In this document: in pieces, positions 24,001-31,297 of the stretch
Position numbering within the stretch: the first letter of the stretch is position 1
Layout: the number at the start of each line of letters is the position of its first letter
Assembly: GCA_022750055.1 (NCBI GenBank)
Contig: JAKIWL010000004.1
Coordinates: forward strand, 1-36,404
Origin: Thermoplasmata archaeon
GTDB taxonomy: Archaea; Thermoplasmatota; Thermoplasmata; Lutacidiplasmatales; UBA184
Length of the DNA: 36,404 bases
Reading direction: 5' to 3'
Notes under the pieces: generated by a model
The model's input: the letters and a program-made list of their open reading frames with translations, nothing else
Database searches by the model: none
What the model was told of the DNA's origin: nothing
Position numbers and translations under genes: made by a program

Positions 24001-24384
24001 TCCCGACGACCCGACCCCCACGTCACCGAGACCCATGGGAGCGGGTTCGGACCCGTAGCTCGCGTAGGGGTTCACGCTCGCCGGGGCGCCGGTCCCGCCG
24101 TGGGCACCCGCGGGAGACGCAACCGGGAGCCGGGGTCCCCCCAACCAATACGGGGCCCGGCCCACGCCGCCTTCGGCGGATCGAGCTTCGATCGATAGGT
24201 GGGGTGGGGCGGTTCGCAAGTGGGGGTGGGCGGGCACGGCCATCCCCCGAACCGGGTCGCCCGCCAATCCGATACCCGGACCGGCCGAACCGAGGCTGGG
24301 GGGGTGCCATCCCGCTAAAGAAGGAGCGGCCGCCAAACCGGCCAGCAAGACGGCCCACACGGCCGAGGGCCAGCGTCTCCTCAC
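21037..24384 (-). CDS. Surface-anchored thermopsin-family acid protease with PKD/Ig-like repeats
   Basis: 1115 residues from GTG 24384 (GGAG 11 nt upstream; the frame continues to 24528 but without family features). Order: signal peptide (about 1-25); thermopsin domain (about 105-360) with EPAPMGLGDVGV, YWIQDV (177-182), NDGYGWVTYDNVTF (269-282) and NPFGLFDDAEWVVAGPGGG (301-319); a carrier-like beta region; one PKD domain (552-632, NFGDG); five Ig-like repeats each with a GLPxGC and a second Cys (about 633-1065); one membrane helix (about 1073-1095) and a basic tail. Thermopsins (family A5) are pepstatin-insensitive proteases active in hot acid. The repeats would hold the protease off the membrane. 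It lies 216 nt after the M2 peptidase gene. Confidence 0.9.
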   Translation of the reverse strand: MRRRWPSAVWAVLLAGLAAAPSLAGWHPPSLGSAGPGIGLAGDPVRGMAVPAHPHLRTAPPHLSIEARSAEGGVGRAPYWLGGPRLPVASPAGAHGGTGAPASVNPYASYGSEPAPMGLGDVGVGSSGSVYSYSTSAFRATAHIASFSSFSSQNGNWSSLQLNVVVVMSRGSALAEYWIQDVPIFNSSSHLIAIENNVWNFSGSGAGLPANSVLGNGTVYTSGAYQYYADGVSSGYPGAGVTLSLPVNISTEVVASNLSGQTHVGFQYNDGYGWVTYDNVTFPWTTGWRFHGFEVTGTSYNPFGLFDDAEWVVAGPGGGSSVADLRSNITMSLDEFNGHNFEAVPSAYSFGSDTGESASNVLPSLLASGSPGAPSDRLGAGSGTLGLMYGAVNVSTLNVSAPVLDGTLLINGVPTAYLGNQANLTVMPGSYHLAVENQSTIVASKNVSVSAKEYLPVGFAKFSVNPGRAQSAGSVGANGTGFVAGSTVSVNWPGNSTAQCQKKAAPNGSFSCSFSVPLVPAGPYNISASDNASGSDVAWTTVVVTTNMTVKEAASAVLRDLGGSIQFWANATGGFPPYSNYQWNFGDGPPSLTTGGTTNHTYARSGTFTVVATVRDRIEDTISANVTVRILADPLVTQPIANRTSADLGQAVSFVVSASAGQSPYQYVWNGLPAGCSPSGNQANCPDLTGAGNYSIHVVLTDSAGVRSTGSTLAFSVFDDPSIASFTDRRPYLDAGQNLSLVVSAVRGSGSFTYAWLGLPAGCSSITNQVDCSVSAPGVWAVQVRATDSNGVPATSPALPLTVAVDPSVVVASSASGSLDLGQDAGLAALAHGGSGAFQYRWTGLPPGCQSASLSILPCIPTQTGTFSVGVTVVDQSGALAQSSLLVTVFTAPSVGWVYVSTTTSDVGHTVTLEVASSGGNGPYSYLWGNLPTGCPSQNASVIGCDPTGPGSFTLSVQSEDANHVTSTAPGLSLIVEPSPTIASLTASAHQVVSGYPLGLAAQPSGGTGPFTYQWYELPGGCAPRNVSEIHCHPMAAGNYAITVVATDSLGESANATIRVTVIAAVLGLSPTEGYAVILAGLGGLALLGCLAVRWVRRSRSVRKTSEPGDPSPSP

Positions 24385-24600
24385 GGTCGATCGGTCTCCT
24401 CGGCATTGCAGCCACGGCACCCTTCTTTTCAGTTGTGGTCGCGATGGACGCGGCGCGCGCCCAGGCAAACGGGGCGAGCCACACCTTCCTCGGCGTGGAA
24501 GACCGTCGGATCCCGCCGGGTCCTCCACGCACGAAATCGCCTCCCCGGGACGGGTCCGCCCGCGAGTCCCGAGGCTCGGCGGAGCTCGGTTCCGGTTCGG

Positions 24601-26346
24601 CTATTCGCCGGGCCACCCCATCGGGGCACCCTCGGTCGCCTGGGTGAGCCATTCGTTGAGCGGTCGAAAGTAGTCGAGGATGGCGCTCGCATCCATGGTC
24701 CGGCTCCCGGTCAGCATCTCGAGCGCGTCCGGCCAAGGACGGCTCGCCCCCAGCTCGAACATGCGCTTCAACTTCGCGCCCGCCTCCCGGTTCCCGTAGA
24801 TCGAGAAGCGATGCAGGGGCCCGTCCCAGCCCGAGGATTCGGCGAGGGCGCGATGGAACTGGAACTGGAGGATCGAAGCGAGGAAGTATCGCATGTACGG
24901 CGTATTCGACGGAACGTGCGCCTTGGCTCCGGGGTCGAAATCCTGCTCGCTTCGCCCGACCGGGGGGGCGATCCCCTGGTAGCGTCGGCGCATCTCCCAC
25001 CAGCTCGAGTTGTAGTCGGCGGGCCCTAACTCGCCGGAGAAGACCTGCCATCGCCATCGGTCCACGAGGAGGCCGAACGGCAGAAAGGCGACCTTCTCGA
25101 GAGCCTTCTTCAGAAGCAGACCGGTGTCCTGCGACGGGTCGGGGGCACCCGGGAGGAGGCCGATGCGAGTGAGGTACTCCGGTGTGATCGACAGGCTGAT
25201 CGTGTCGCCGACGGCCTCGTGAAACCCGTCGTTCGCGCTGTCTCGGAACAGGAAGGGCTGGTCCCGATACGCACGTTGGTAGAAGTTGTGCCCGAGCTCG
25301 TGGTGAACGACGTAGAACTCCTCCTCCGTCACGTCGATGCACATCTTGATCCGCAGGTCGTCGACGAAATCGATGTCCCAGGCGCTCGCGTGGCAGAGCA
25401 CTTCGCGCCCGGCTGGCTTGACGAACATCGACCGATCCCAGAAGGTCGCAGGCAGCCGCTCGAACCCGACGGAGAGGAAGAACCTCTCCGCGATCCGAAC
25501 GAGCTCCCTCTCGTCGACCCCGCGCTCCTTCAGGATCTGGGTGAGGTCGTAGCCGGCCCCCGACTCGGACGGGGCGAGCACGGGGTAGATGTGCTCCCAG
25601 GTCTGGGACCACATGTTGCCAAGGAGGTGGGCCGGGATGGGGCCGGCCGGCGGGACGAGCGTCGGTCCATAGACGGTCGACAGCCGTTTTCGGACGAAGG
25701 CGTGGAGGGTTCGGTAGAGGGGTCGGACTTGCGTCCAGAGCCGCTCGGCCTCCTGGGCGAACTCGTCGGGCGGCATGTCGTACTTGGACCTCCACATGGC
25801 GCCCGTGTCGGCGAATCCGACCTCCCGGGCTCCCCGGTTCGCGAGCTCGACGTATCGGCTGAACTCCGGGCGCATCGGTCGTCCGACGGCGTGCCAACCC
25901 GTCCAAAGCTCCTCGAGTTCGGTCGCGTTCCGGCTCTCGGCCATGCGTCGAGAAAGGGCAGCGAGGTCCCAATCCTCCGCGGCGCCCTGGGGTCGATACC
26001 GGCCCTTCCCGTACCGACCCCGCATCGAGGCCACCAGCCGGGCGAGCTCTTCGCTCTCGGCGGGGTCGGACGGGGAGAGAAGGGGAAGGGACAGCCGCAA
26101 CAGCTTGAGCTTGCGCTGGGTCTCGGCGGGAACGCCGCCCAGGTCCACCCGGGCGGCGCGCTTGGCGAGGTCGACCGTCGCGAGCGTGACCCGGGCGTCG
26201 GCTTTGGACGTCAGTCGCTCCGTGTCCTCGTTGATGAACGTCTCGTAGACCCAGGCGGCCCGCTGGGCCTCGATGGACAGATCGAGCAGCCGCGTCTCGG
26301 CCTCCACAACGATCGCCTGGGATTCCGCCGCTCCTGAGTTGGCCAT
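24601..26346 (-). CDS. M2-family peptidyl-dipeptidase (ACE-like zinc metallopeptidase)
   Basis: 581 residues. The zinc site is HHELGH (H349, E350, H353) with the third ligand E377 in NDGFHEAVGD, 24 residues after H353, as in gluzincins of family M2. FWDRSMF (302-308) and WDIDFVDDLRIKMC are also M2-type. Such enzymes release dipeptides from peptide C-termini. There is no signal peptide, so it probably acts in the cytoplasm on imported peptides. ATG 26346 is preceded by a strong GGAGG; the open frame to 26568 crosses the promoter and is not used. Thermopsin lies downstream on the same strand, which suggests a protein-degrading pair. Confidence 0.93.
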   Translation of the reverse strand: MANSGAAESQAIVVEAETRLLDLSIEAQRAAWVYETFINEDTERLTSKADARVTLATVDLAKRAARVDLGGVPAETQRKLKLLRLSLPLLSPSDPAESEELARLVASMRGRYGKGRYRPQGAAEDWDLAALSRRMAESRNATELEELWTGWHAVGRPMRPEFSRYVELANRGAREVGFADTGAMWRSKYDMPPDEFAQEAERLWTQVRPLYRTLHAFVRKRLSTVYGPTLVPPAGPIPAHLLGNMWSQTWEHIYPVLAPSESGAGYDLTQILKERGVDERELVRIAERFFLSVGFERLPATFWDRSMFVKPAGREVLCHASAWDIDFVDDLRIKMCIDVTEEEFYVVHHELGHNFYQRAYRDQPFLFRDSANDGFHEAVGDTISLSITPEYLTRIGLLPGAPDPSQDTGLLLKKALEKVAFLPFGLLVDRWRWQVFSGELGPADYNSSWWEMRRRYQGIAPPVGRSEQDFDPGAKAHVPSNTPYMRYFLASILQFQFHRALAESSGWDGPLHRFSIYGNREAGAKLKRMFELGASRPWPDALEMLTGSRTMDASAILDYFRPLNEWLTQATEGAPMGWPGE

Positions 26347-26352
26347 TCGACC

Positions 26353-26357
26353 CCTCC
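26353..26357 (-). promoter_or_regulatory. Ribosome binding site of the M2 peptidase
   Basis: GGAGG about 6-7 nt before ATG 26346. With the TATA box at 26497-26504 read on the minus strand it implies a leader of about 125 nt, unusual beside many leaderless genes here. Confidence 0.6.
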
Positions 26358-26496
26358 GACCGATCGCGCCGAGAGGGGGCGCCGATTCCGCTCGCGCTGA
26401 AAAGCTCGCCGAACGGGCCGAACCGCCCCCCCGGACCTGCGCCCGGTCGGGAGGGCGGGCCGTCGGGGGTAAGTCGGCGAGGGCCTCCGGGGAGGG

Positions 26497-26504
26497 TTTT
26501 ATAT
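26497..26504. promoter_or_regulatory. Strong TATA box between M2 peptidase and FKBP genes
   Basis: TTTTATAT on plus, ATATAAAA on minus. It could serve either divergent gene. On plus the predicted start site is about 26528, right before the ATG of a 16-codon ORF. Confidence 0.6.
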
Positions 26505-26529
26505 CCATCACCGGGTCGGGGGCGGGGGA

Positions 26530-26580
26530 ATGAGGAGCACCTGTCTCACCGATATCATGACGAGACACGCGACTAACTGA
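26530..26580 (+). CDS. Possible 16-residue leader ORF upstream of FKBP gene
   Basis: ATG 26530 lies 29 nt from the centre of the TATA box, so it would be at or near the transcript end. It encodes 16 residues, stops at 26580 and is 14 nt upstream of the FKBP ATG in another frame. It may be a chance ORF. Confidence 0.25.
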   Translation: MRSTCLTDIMTRHATN

Positions 26581-26594
26581 CCCCCATCCAAATC

Positions 26595-27551
26595 ATGGCC
26601 CAACCCCCCTCCGTCCTGCCCATGGTCGTGCTCGTCGCGATCGTCTTGGTCGCGGCCGGTGGGACCGGGGCGTACCTCTACGTTCACAACGCACCGAAGC
26701 CCGCGAGCGCTCTTCCCACCGTGCGTCAGGGCGACAACGTGACGGTCAACTACATCGGGACCTTCGGATCGGGACCGGAGCAAGGCAAGGTCTTCGATAC
26801 GTCGATCTACGACGTGTCGACTCAGAACTCCACCTACCCGAAGGCCCTCCAGTTCCACTCTCGGGGAGGAACGGCAAGCTACACGCCCTTGGCGGTCCAC
26901 GTTGGCTCCGGAACGCCCTCCCAGGGCTATTCGTTCGCCAACCAGAGCTTCATCCAGGTCGTCACCGGATTCTGGGAGGGTCTCGTCGGCCTCCCCGGCA
27001 ACCAGACCCACGCGGTCGTGGTTCCGCCGAGCTTGGGATACGGGGCCACCAACCCGGCCTGCGTCCGATCGCTCCCGCTCACCGTCCGCCTCCCCGTTTT
27101 CGAGACGATCCCGGGACCTCGGTTCTCCAAGCTGTATCCGGGCGTGGTCGCGACCACCGGAGCTCAGTTCCGCGATCCGACGTACGGGTGGACGACCCAG
27201 ATCTTCAGCGCGAACCAGACGTCGGTCTCGTTGCAGAACTTCGCGTATGTCGGCGAGACCTTCTCCCTGCAAGGGTGGCCCGCGCAAGTCACCAACCTCA
27301 CCACCTCACCGAACGGTTCCGGTCAGATCACCGTGGTGAACGAGCTGACCCCCGACCAGGTCGGCCACATCGCCGGTCACTCGGCGACCGGCCTGTGCAC
27401 GAGCCAGTCGAACGGGAACTACATCCTGACGGCCGTGAACTACACGAGCGGGACCTTCACCGAGGATTTCGATCAGGAGGTCGTCGGGCAGACGCTCATC
27501 TTCCAGGTCACCGTGGTCAACATCTACCACCCGTTCCGGGCGCTGGTCTAG
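26595..27551 (+). CDS. Membrane-anchored FKBP-type peptidyl-prolyl cis-trans isomerase
   Basis: 318 residues. One N-terminal signal anchor (about 9-30), then an FKBP domain: GDNVTVNYIGTF, GKVFDTSI, a long insert, GFWEGLVGLPGNQTHAVVVPPSLGYG. A C-terminal domain of about 120 residues ends in QTLIFQVTVVNI, as in the long archaeal FKBPs with an insert-in-flap. It would assist folding of secreted proteins on the outer face of the membrane, which fits the many secreted repeat proteins here. It converges with the coiled-coil gene 11 nt downstream. Confidence 0.88.
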   Translation: MAQPPSVLPMVVLVAIVLVAAGGTGAYLYVHNAPKPASALPTVRQGDNVTVNYIGTFGSGPEQGKVFDTSIYDVSTQNSTYPKALQFHSRGGTASYTPLAVHVGSGTPSQGYSFANQSFIQVVTGFWEGLVGLPGNQTHAVVVPPSLGYGATNPACVRSLPLTVRLPVFETIPGPRFSKLYPGVVATTGAQFRDPTYGWTTQIFSANQTSVSLQNFAYVGETFSLQGWPAQVTNLTTSPNGSGQITVVNELTPDQVGHIAGHSATGLCTSQSNGNYILTAVNYTSGTFTEDFDQEVVGQTLIFQVTVVNIYHPFRALV

Positions 27552-27562
27552 GCCCATAGAGC

Positions 27563-28468
27563 CTATCCGCGCAGGGTGACCCGACCGCGCTTGAGGAGCT
27601 CCTCGAGCTGCCGGTCCGCCACCTGCTGCTCCCCGGCCTTCTCTCCCCCGGGTCCCCGGACCGACCGGTGGTACTCGGAGATCGCTTGGCGCGCCTCCGC
27701 CCGGCGGTCTCGGGAGTTACGCTCGAGGCGGTCGGCCTCTCGCCCGAGCTCGTCTACCTGAACGCTGAGCGCCCGCAGCCGGTCGAGCGCCGCCCCCCGG
27801 GCGCGGGCCTTCTCGCGGATGTCTGCGACGAGCTTGCCGGCTCCTTCGAGCCGCCCGCGGATCGACTGCATTCGAGAATCGCGTTCCACCTTAAGCCGGG
27901 CGAGTTCGGCGTTCACCTGGCCGAGTTCGTTCCGCCGTTCCGTGAGGGCGGCCTCGAGCGCCCCGAGCTGCTTGCGCCGTTCCTCATGCACCCGTTGGTG
28001 CTGGTCGGCCTCGTCGGCGACCTTGACGAGCTGCCGGAGCTGTTTGATCAATGCGTTCTCCTCGGCGATCGTCAGGGTCCGGGTCTGCTGGGCGTGCTCG
28101 AGATCGGCGATCTGTCGGCGGATGGTCTCGGGTCGGAGCGGTTCTCCCCGGGGCGAACGGGCGCGGAACTCCCGGAGCGCGGACATCGCCTCGTCGAGCT
28201 TCGTGCGCGCCGCATCCCGGTATCGTCGGCCGTCGGCCAGCGCGTGGCCCAGGTCCCGGTACTCCTGGTGGATCCGCTCCACTTCCCGCTCGCCGGGCTG
28301 ACGGGCATCGTACAGGCGCTCCTGTTCGTCGGTCAGTCGGCGAACCTCCTCGTACTGGAGCTGCCGACGGTCGAGCAGCGCCCGGAGCTTGTCTCGTACC
28401 TCCCGCAGCCGTTCCCGGTCCTCCTGCTCCTCCTTGTCGGCCTCTTCCGAGAGGAGTGCCCGGGGCAT
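27563..28468 (-). CDS. Archaeal coiled-coil protein (COG1340-like)
   Basis: 301 residues, nearly all heptad-type helix rich in Glu, Arg, Lys, Leu and Gln, from about 8 to 265, with no enzyme motif. The pattern and length match the uncharacterised archaeal coiled-coil family COG1340; an SMC-like or structural role has been guessed for such proteins but is not shown. It follows larB by 65 nt on the same strand. A T-run at 28494-28498 between them could be a weak terminator for larB or the TATA-like element of this gene, 28 nt before its ATG. Confidence 0.8.
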   Translation of the reverse strand: MPRALLSEEADKEEQEDRERLREVRDKLRALLDRRQLQYEEVRRLTDEQERLYDARQPGEREVERIHQEYRDLGHALADGRRYRDAARTKLDEAMSALREFRARSPRGEPLRPETIRRQIADLEHAQQTRTLTIAEENALIKQLRQLVKVADEADQHQRVHEERRKQLGALEAALTERRNELGQVNAELARLKVERDSRMQSIRGRLEGAGKLVADIREKARARGAALDRLRALSVQVDELGREADRLERNSRDRRAEARQAISEYHRSVRGPGGEKAGEQQVADRQLEELLKRGRVTLRG

Positions 28469-28493
28469 GGGGAGAGGAGGGTATCACCCCGTC

Positions 28494-28498
28494 AAAAA
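28494..28498 (-). terminator. T-run between larB and coiled-coil gene
   Basis: Five T on the minus strand, 36 nt after the larB stop and about 28 nt before the coiled-coil ATG. It could end larB transcription or act as a TATA element. Confidence 0.25.
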
Positions 28499-28533
28499 GC
28501 TGCCCGTGGGGTCCGGTGGAGGTCTCCGGGCGT

Positions 28534-29274
28534 TCAGCGACCCGTCCCCTCTCGGTGCGACGCGGCGAGGAGTTGGAGCGCGAACAGCGCCGCCGGGACT
28601 CCGGCGTCGACGTTGACCACGGCGAGGGGGGCACAGGATTGGAGCATCGCGAGGAGGGCGGCCTCACCGCGTCCCCCCCTCCCGTAGCCGACCGAGGTCG
28701 GAACCCCGATGACGGGGGCCCGCACCAACCCCGCCACGACGGTCGGGAGCGCGCCCTCCCGGCCGGCGAACACGAGGTAGGCCCGCGGCGCGGCCCGCTC
28801 GAGGCGACGCAACGCCCGCTCGAGGCGATGGATGCCCGCCACCCCCACGTCATGGGCGCTGACCACGCGGACCCCCACCGCCTTCAGGAGCGCCTGCGCC
28901 TCGTCGGCGACGGGCACGTCGGCCGTGCCCGCGGTCACGATGGCCACCGTCCCGGGCACCCCCCCCTCCCCCAGGGGTCCGTCCAGGACCACGAGACGGT
29001 CGCGGGCTCGGAACGAAAGCGAAAGCCCGTCTTTCGCCGCTCGTCGAAGTGCGCGGAGCTGGAGCGGCGTAGGGCGGGAGACGAGCGCTCCCAGTCCCCG
29101 GGAATGGAGCGTGCTGAGGATCCCGAGCAGGTGGTCGACTTCCTTTCCCTCGGCCAGGATGACTTCGGGCGCCCCGGTACGGCGGACTCGGTCGCGGTCA
29201 TACCGGGCATAATCCCGTACGCGCAGCTCGCGGGACCGAACGCCGCGTACGCGCGGTTCGGAGCGATTCACCAC
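28534..29274 (-). CDS. larB: LarB-like pyridinium biscarboxylate mononucleotide synthase
   Basis: 246 residues of the LarB/COG1691 family, whose C-terminal half resembles PurE. LarB makes the first intermediate of the nickel-pincer cofactor from nicotinate adenine dinucleotide and CO2. Seen: YARYDRDRVRRTGAPEVILAEGK near the N-terminus, TAGTADVPVADEA, SAHDVGVAGIHRL, VFAGREGALPTVVAGL and GVPTSVGYG. The GTG pair at 29271/29274 lies about 22-25 nt after the shared TATA box at 29293-29300 and gives normal family length; an ATG at 29337 would lie upstream of that box. larC and larE are not in the window. Confidence 0.9.
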   Translation of the reverse strand: MVNRSEPRVRGVRSRELRVRDYARYDRDRVRRTGAPEVILAEGKEVDHLLGILSTLHSRGLGALVSRPTPLQLRALRRAAKDGLSLSFRARDRLVVLDGPLGEGGVPGTVAIVTAGTADVPVADEAQALLKAVGVRVVSAHDVGVAGIHRLERALRRLERAAPRAYLVFAGREGALPTVVAGLVRAPVIGVPTSVGYGRGGRGEAALLAMLQSCAPLAVVNVDAGVPAALFALQLLAASHREGTGR

Positions 29275-29292
29275 CGTCGCACGGCCCAAACC

Positions 29293-29300
29293 AGATATAG
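29293..29300. promoter_or_regulatory. Shared bidirectional TATA box, larB / acyl-CoA dehydrogenase
   Basis: AGATATAG on plus and CTATATCT on minus. Its centre is about 22 nt from GTG 29274 (minus) and 40 nt from ATG 29336 (plus), so larB would be leaderless and the dehydrogenase would have a leader of about 13 nt. Confidence 0.55.
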
Positions 29301-29335
29301 CGCGTTCCGATGGTCGCGGGGCCGGTTCTCCTCGC

Positions 29336-30484
29336 ATGCCCGATTTCTCGCTGTCCGAGGAAGAGAGGAGCCTCCAGGACCTCGCGCGCAAGTTCGCCCG
29401 CACCGAGATGGCCCCCCACGCCGCCGAGTGCGACCGGGCCGGTCGATTCCCCGAGGAAATCTACCGGAAGGCGTGGGAGCTCGGCCTGATGAACCTGAAC
29501 GTGCCGACCGAGTACGGGGGGAGTGGTCTCACCCTCCTCCAACAGTGCCTGATCGTGGAGGAGCTCGCTCACGCCTGCGCGGGCATGACGACCTCGATCA
29601 TCGCGAACTGTCTCGCCCTCGAACCGATCCTGATCGGGGGGAGCGAGGAGCAGAGGAAACGGTTCCTCCCTGGGTTCTGCTCGGAGTACCACCTCGCCTC
29701 GTTCTGCCTGACGGAGCCCGGCGGCGGGAGTGACGCCGGCGCCCTGAAGACGCGGGCGGTACGCGACGGAGACCACTACGTCCTCACCGGGGAGAAATGT
29801 TTCATCACCAACGGGCCCTTCGCGAGCCTCTACACCGTCTTCGCGACGACCGACCCGGCGCTCAAGCACTCGGGGATCTGCGCGTTCGTCGTTTCGAGGG
29901 ATACGCCGGGGGTCGTCCCGGGGAAGGAGGAGGAGAAGATGGGCCACCGAGCCTCGGCCACGAGCACGGTCCGCTTCGAGGGGGCCCGGATACCGCTCGA
30001 AAACCGGCTGGGCGGGGAGGGCGATGGCTTCTCGATCGCGATGCGCACCCTCGACCAGACCCGGACCCCGATCGGCGCCCTGGCGACCGGCATCGCGCAA
30101 GCCGCGCTCGACCACGCCGCGGCGTACTCGCTCAAGCGCGAGACCTTCGGCAAGCCGATCGGCGAGCACCAGGCGATCCAGATCAAGCTCGCCAACATGA
30201 CCATGGAGCTGCGGGCGGCGCGTCTCCTCACGTGGCAATCGGCCTGGACGATCGACCACGGCCAGCGAGGGAGCCTCGAATCCTCCGTCGCGAAATGCTA
30301 CGCCTCCGACGCGTCGATGCGCATCGCGGACGAGGCGCTCCAGATCTTCGGGGGGTACGGCTACATGAAGGACTATCCGGTCGAGAAGCTCCTGCGGGAT
30401 GCGAAGCTCGCCCAAATCTACGAGGGGTCGAACGAGATCCAGCGGATCGTCATCGCTCGACAGCTGTTGAGCGCGTACGCGTAA
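29336..30484 (+). CDS. Acyl-CoA dehydrogenase
   Basis: 382 residues, the normal length. This FAD enzyme introduces the alpha-beta double bond in acyl-CoA and passes electrons to ETF. CLTEPGGGSDAGALKT, CFITNGPFA, the FGGYGYMKDYPVEKLLRDAK block and the catalytic-base motif IYEGSNEIQR (E363) are all present. Chain-length preference cannot be read. The ETF beta gene starts 13 nt downstream, followed by ETF alpha, which directly links enzyme and electron acceptor. Confidence 0.95.
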   Translation: MPDFSLSEEERSLQDLARKFARTEMAPHAAECDRAGRFPEEIYRKAWELGLMNLNVPTEYGGSGLTLLQQCLIVEELAHACAGMTTSIIANCLALEPILIGGSEEQRKRFLPGFCSEYHLASFCLTEPGGGSDAGALKTRAVRDGDHYVLTGEKCFITNGPFASLYTVFATTDPALKHSGICAFVVSRDTPGVVPGKEEEKMGHRASATSTVRFEGARIPLENRLGGEGDGFSIAMRTLDQTRTPIGALATGIAQAALDHAAAYSLKRETFGKPIGEHQAIQIKLANMTMELRAARLLTWQSAWTIDHGQRGSLESSVAKCYASDASMRIADEALQIFGGYGYMKDYPVEKLLRDAKLAQIYEGSNEIQRIVIARQLLSAYA

Positions 30485-30497
30485 CGGGCCGTCTCGG

Positions 30498-31292
30498 ATG
30501 GAGATCGTCGTCCTGATCAAGCCCGTGCCGGAGGCGGAGACGCGCCTGCGACCCGACCGTGGCGGCGCGGAGCTCGACCCTGCAGGGGTGAAGTTCGTGC
30601 TCGCCGGGTACGACGAATCCGCCGTCGAACAGGCCCTCCTGTTGAAGGAGTCCGCCCCGGGCACGACGATCCGGGCCGTGTCGTTGGGGCCCCTCGCCCG
30701 GTCGGAGGAGGTCCTTCGGGCCGCGCTCGCGCTCGGCGTCGACCACGCGACCTCGGTCGAGGAACCCCCGGGGGTGGCGCACGATCCGGTACAGGTCGCC
30801 CGCATGCTCGCCTTCGTCGTGTCTCGATACTCCTATTCGCTCCTCCTCGGCGGCAAGCAGTCCGGCGACGAGGGTTCGGGGTGCGTGCCGTCCGCCGTGG
30901 CGGAGTTCCTGGGCGTCCCGGACTTCGGTTCCGTGACGGACCTCAAGTGGGATCCTATCGCCGGCCGGTTCACCTTCCGACAGTCGCTCGAACGGACGGT
31001 CCTTTCGGTCGAGGCACCGCCGCCGGTGATGATCGGGCTCCAGCAGGCGTGGAACGACCCCCGGACCGCCAAGCTGCCGATGATCCTGAGATCCCGCAAG
31101 GCCCCGATCGACCGGGTCCCGCGCGCCGAGGTGGAGGCCCTGCTCGCCAGGCACCCTCGACCGGCGGTTCGGGCGGTCTCGTTCCGGCTCCCGCCCCCTC
31201 GGATGGGCGCCCGGATGATCGAGTACTCCAGCCCGCAGGACGCGGCGCGCAAGCTCGTCCGACTGCTCACCGAGGAGGCGAAGGTCCTCTGA
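30498..31292 (+). CDS. etfB: Electron transfer flavoprotein beta subunit
   Basis: 264 residues of the EtfB/FixA family. [14 protein letters not shown] at the N-terminus, [23 protein letters not shown] (AMP-binding region) and [13 protein letters not shown] (recognition-loop region) are seen. It forms the ETF dimer with the downstream subunit, carrying electrons from acyl-CoA dehydrogenase to the membrane. It starts 13 nt after the dehydrogenase; the alpha gene begins 5 nt after its stop. Confidence 0.94.
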   Translation: MEIVVLIKPVPEAETRLRPDRGGAELDPAGVKFVLAGYDESAVEQALLLKESAPGTTIRAVSLGPLARSEEVLRAALALGVDHATSVEEPPGVAHDPVQVARMLAFVVSRYSYSLLLGGKQSGDEGSGCVPSAVAEFLGVPDFGSVTDLKWDPIAGRFTFRQSLERTVLSVEAPPPVMIGLQQAWNDPRTAKLPMILRSRKAPIDRVPRAEVEALLARHPRPAVRAVSFRLPPPRMGARMIEYSSPQDAARKLVRLLTEEAKVL

Positions 31293-31297
31293 CGACC

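Noticed and set aside
21037-24384. Ig-like repeats considered as a DNA-level tandem repeat
   Set aside because: Copies are similar in protein motif only; the DNA has diverged, so no nucleotide repeat array is claimed.
24385-24528. 48-codon N-terminal extension of the thermopsin frame
   Set aside because: Basic low-complexity sequence ahead of an evident signal peptide; GTG 24384 with an upstream GGAG fits better.
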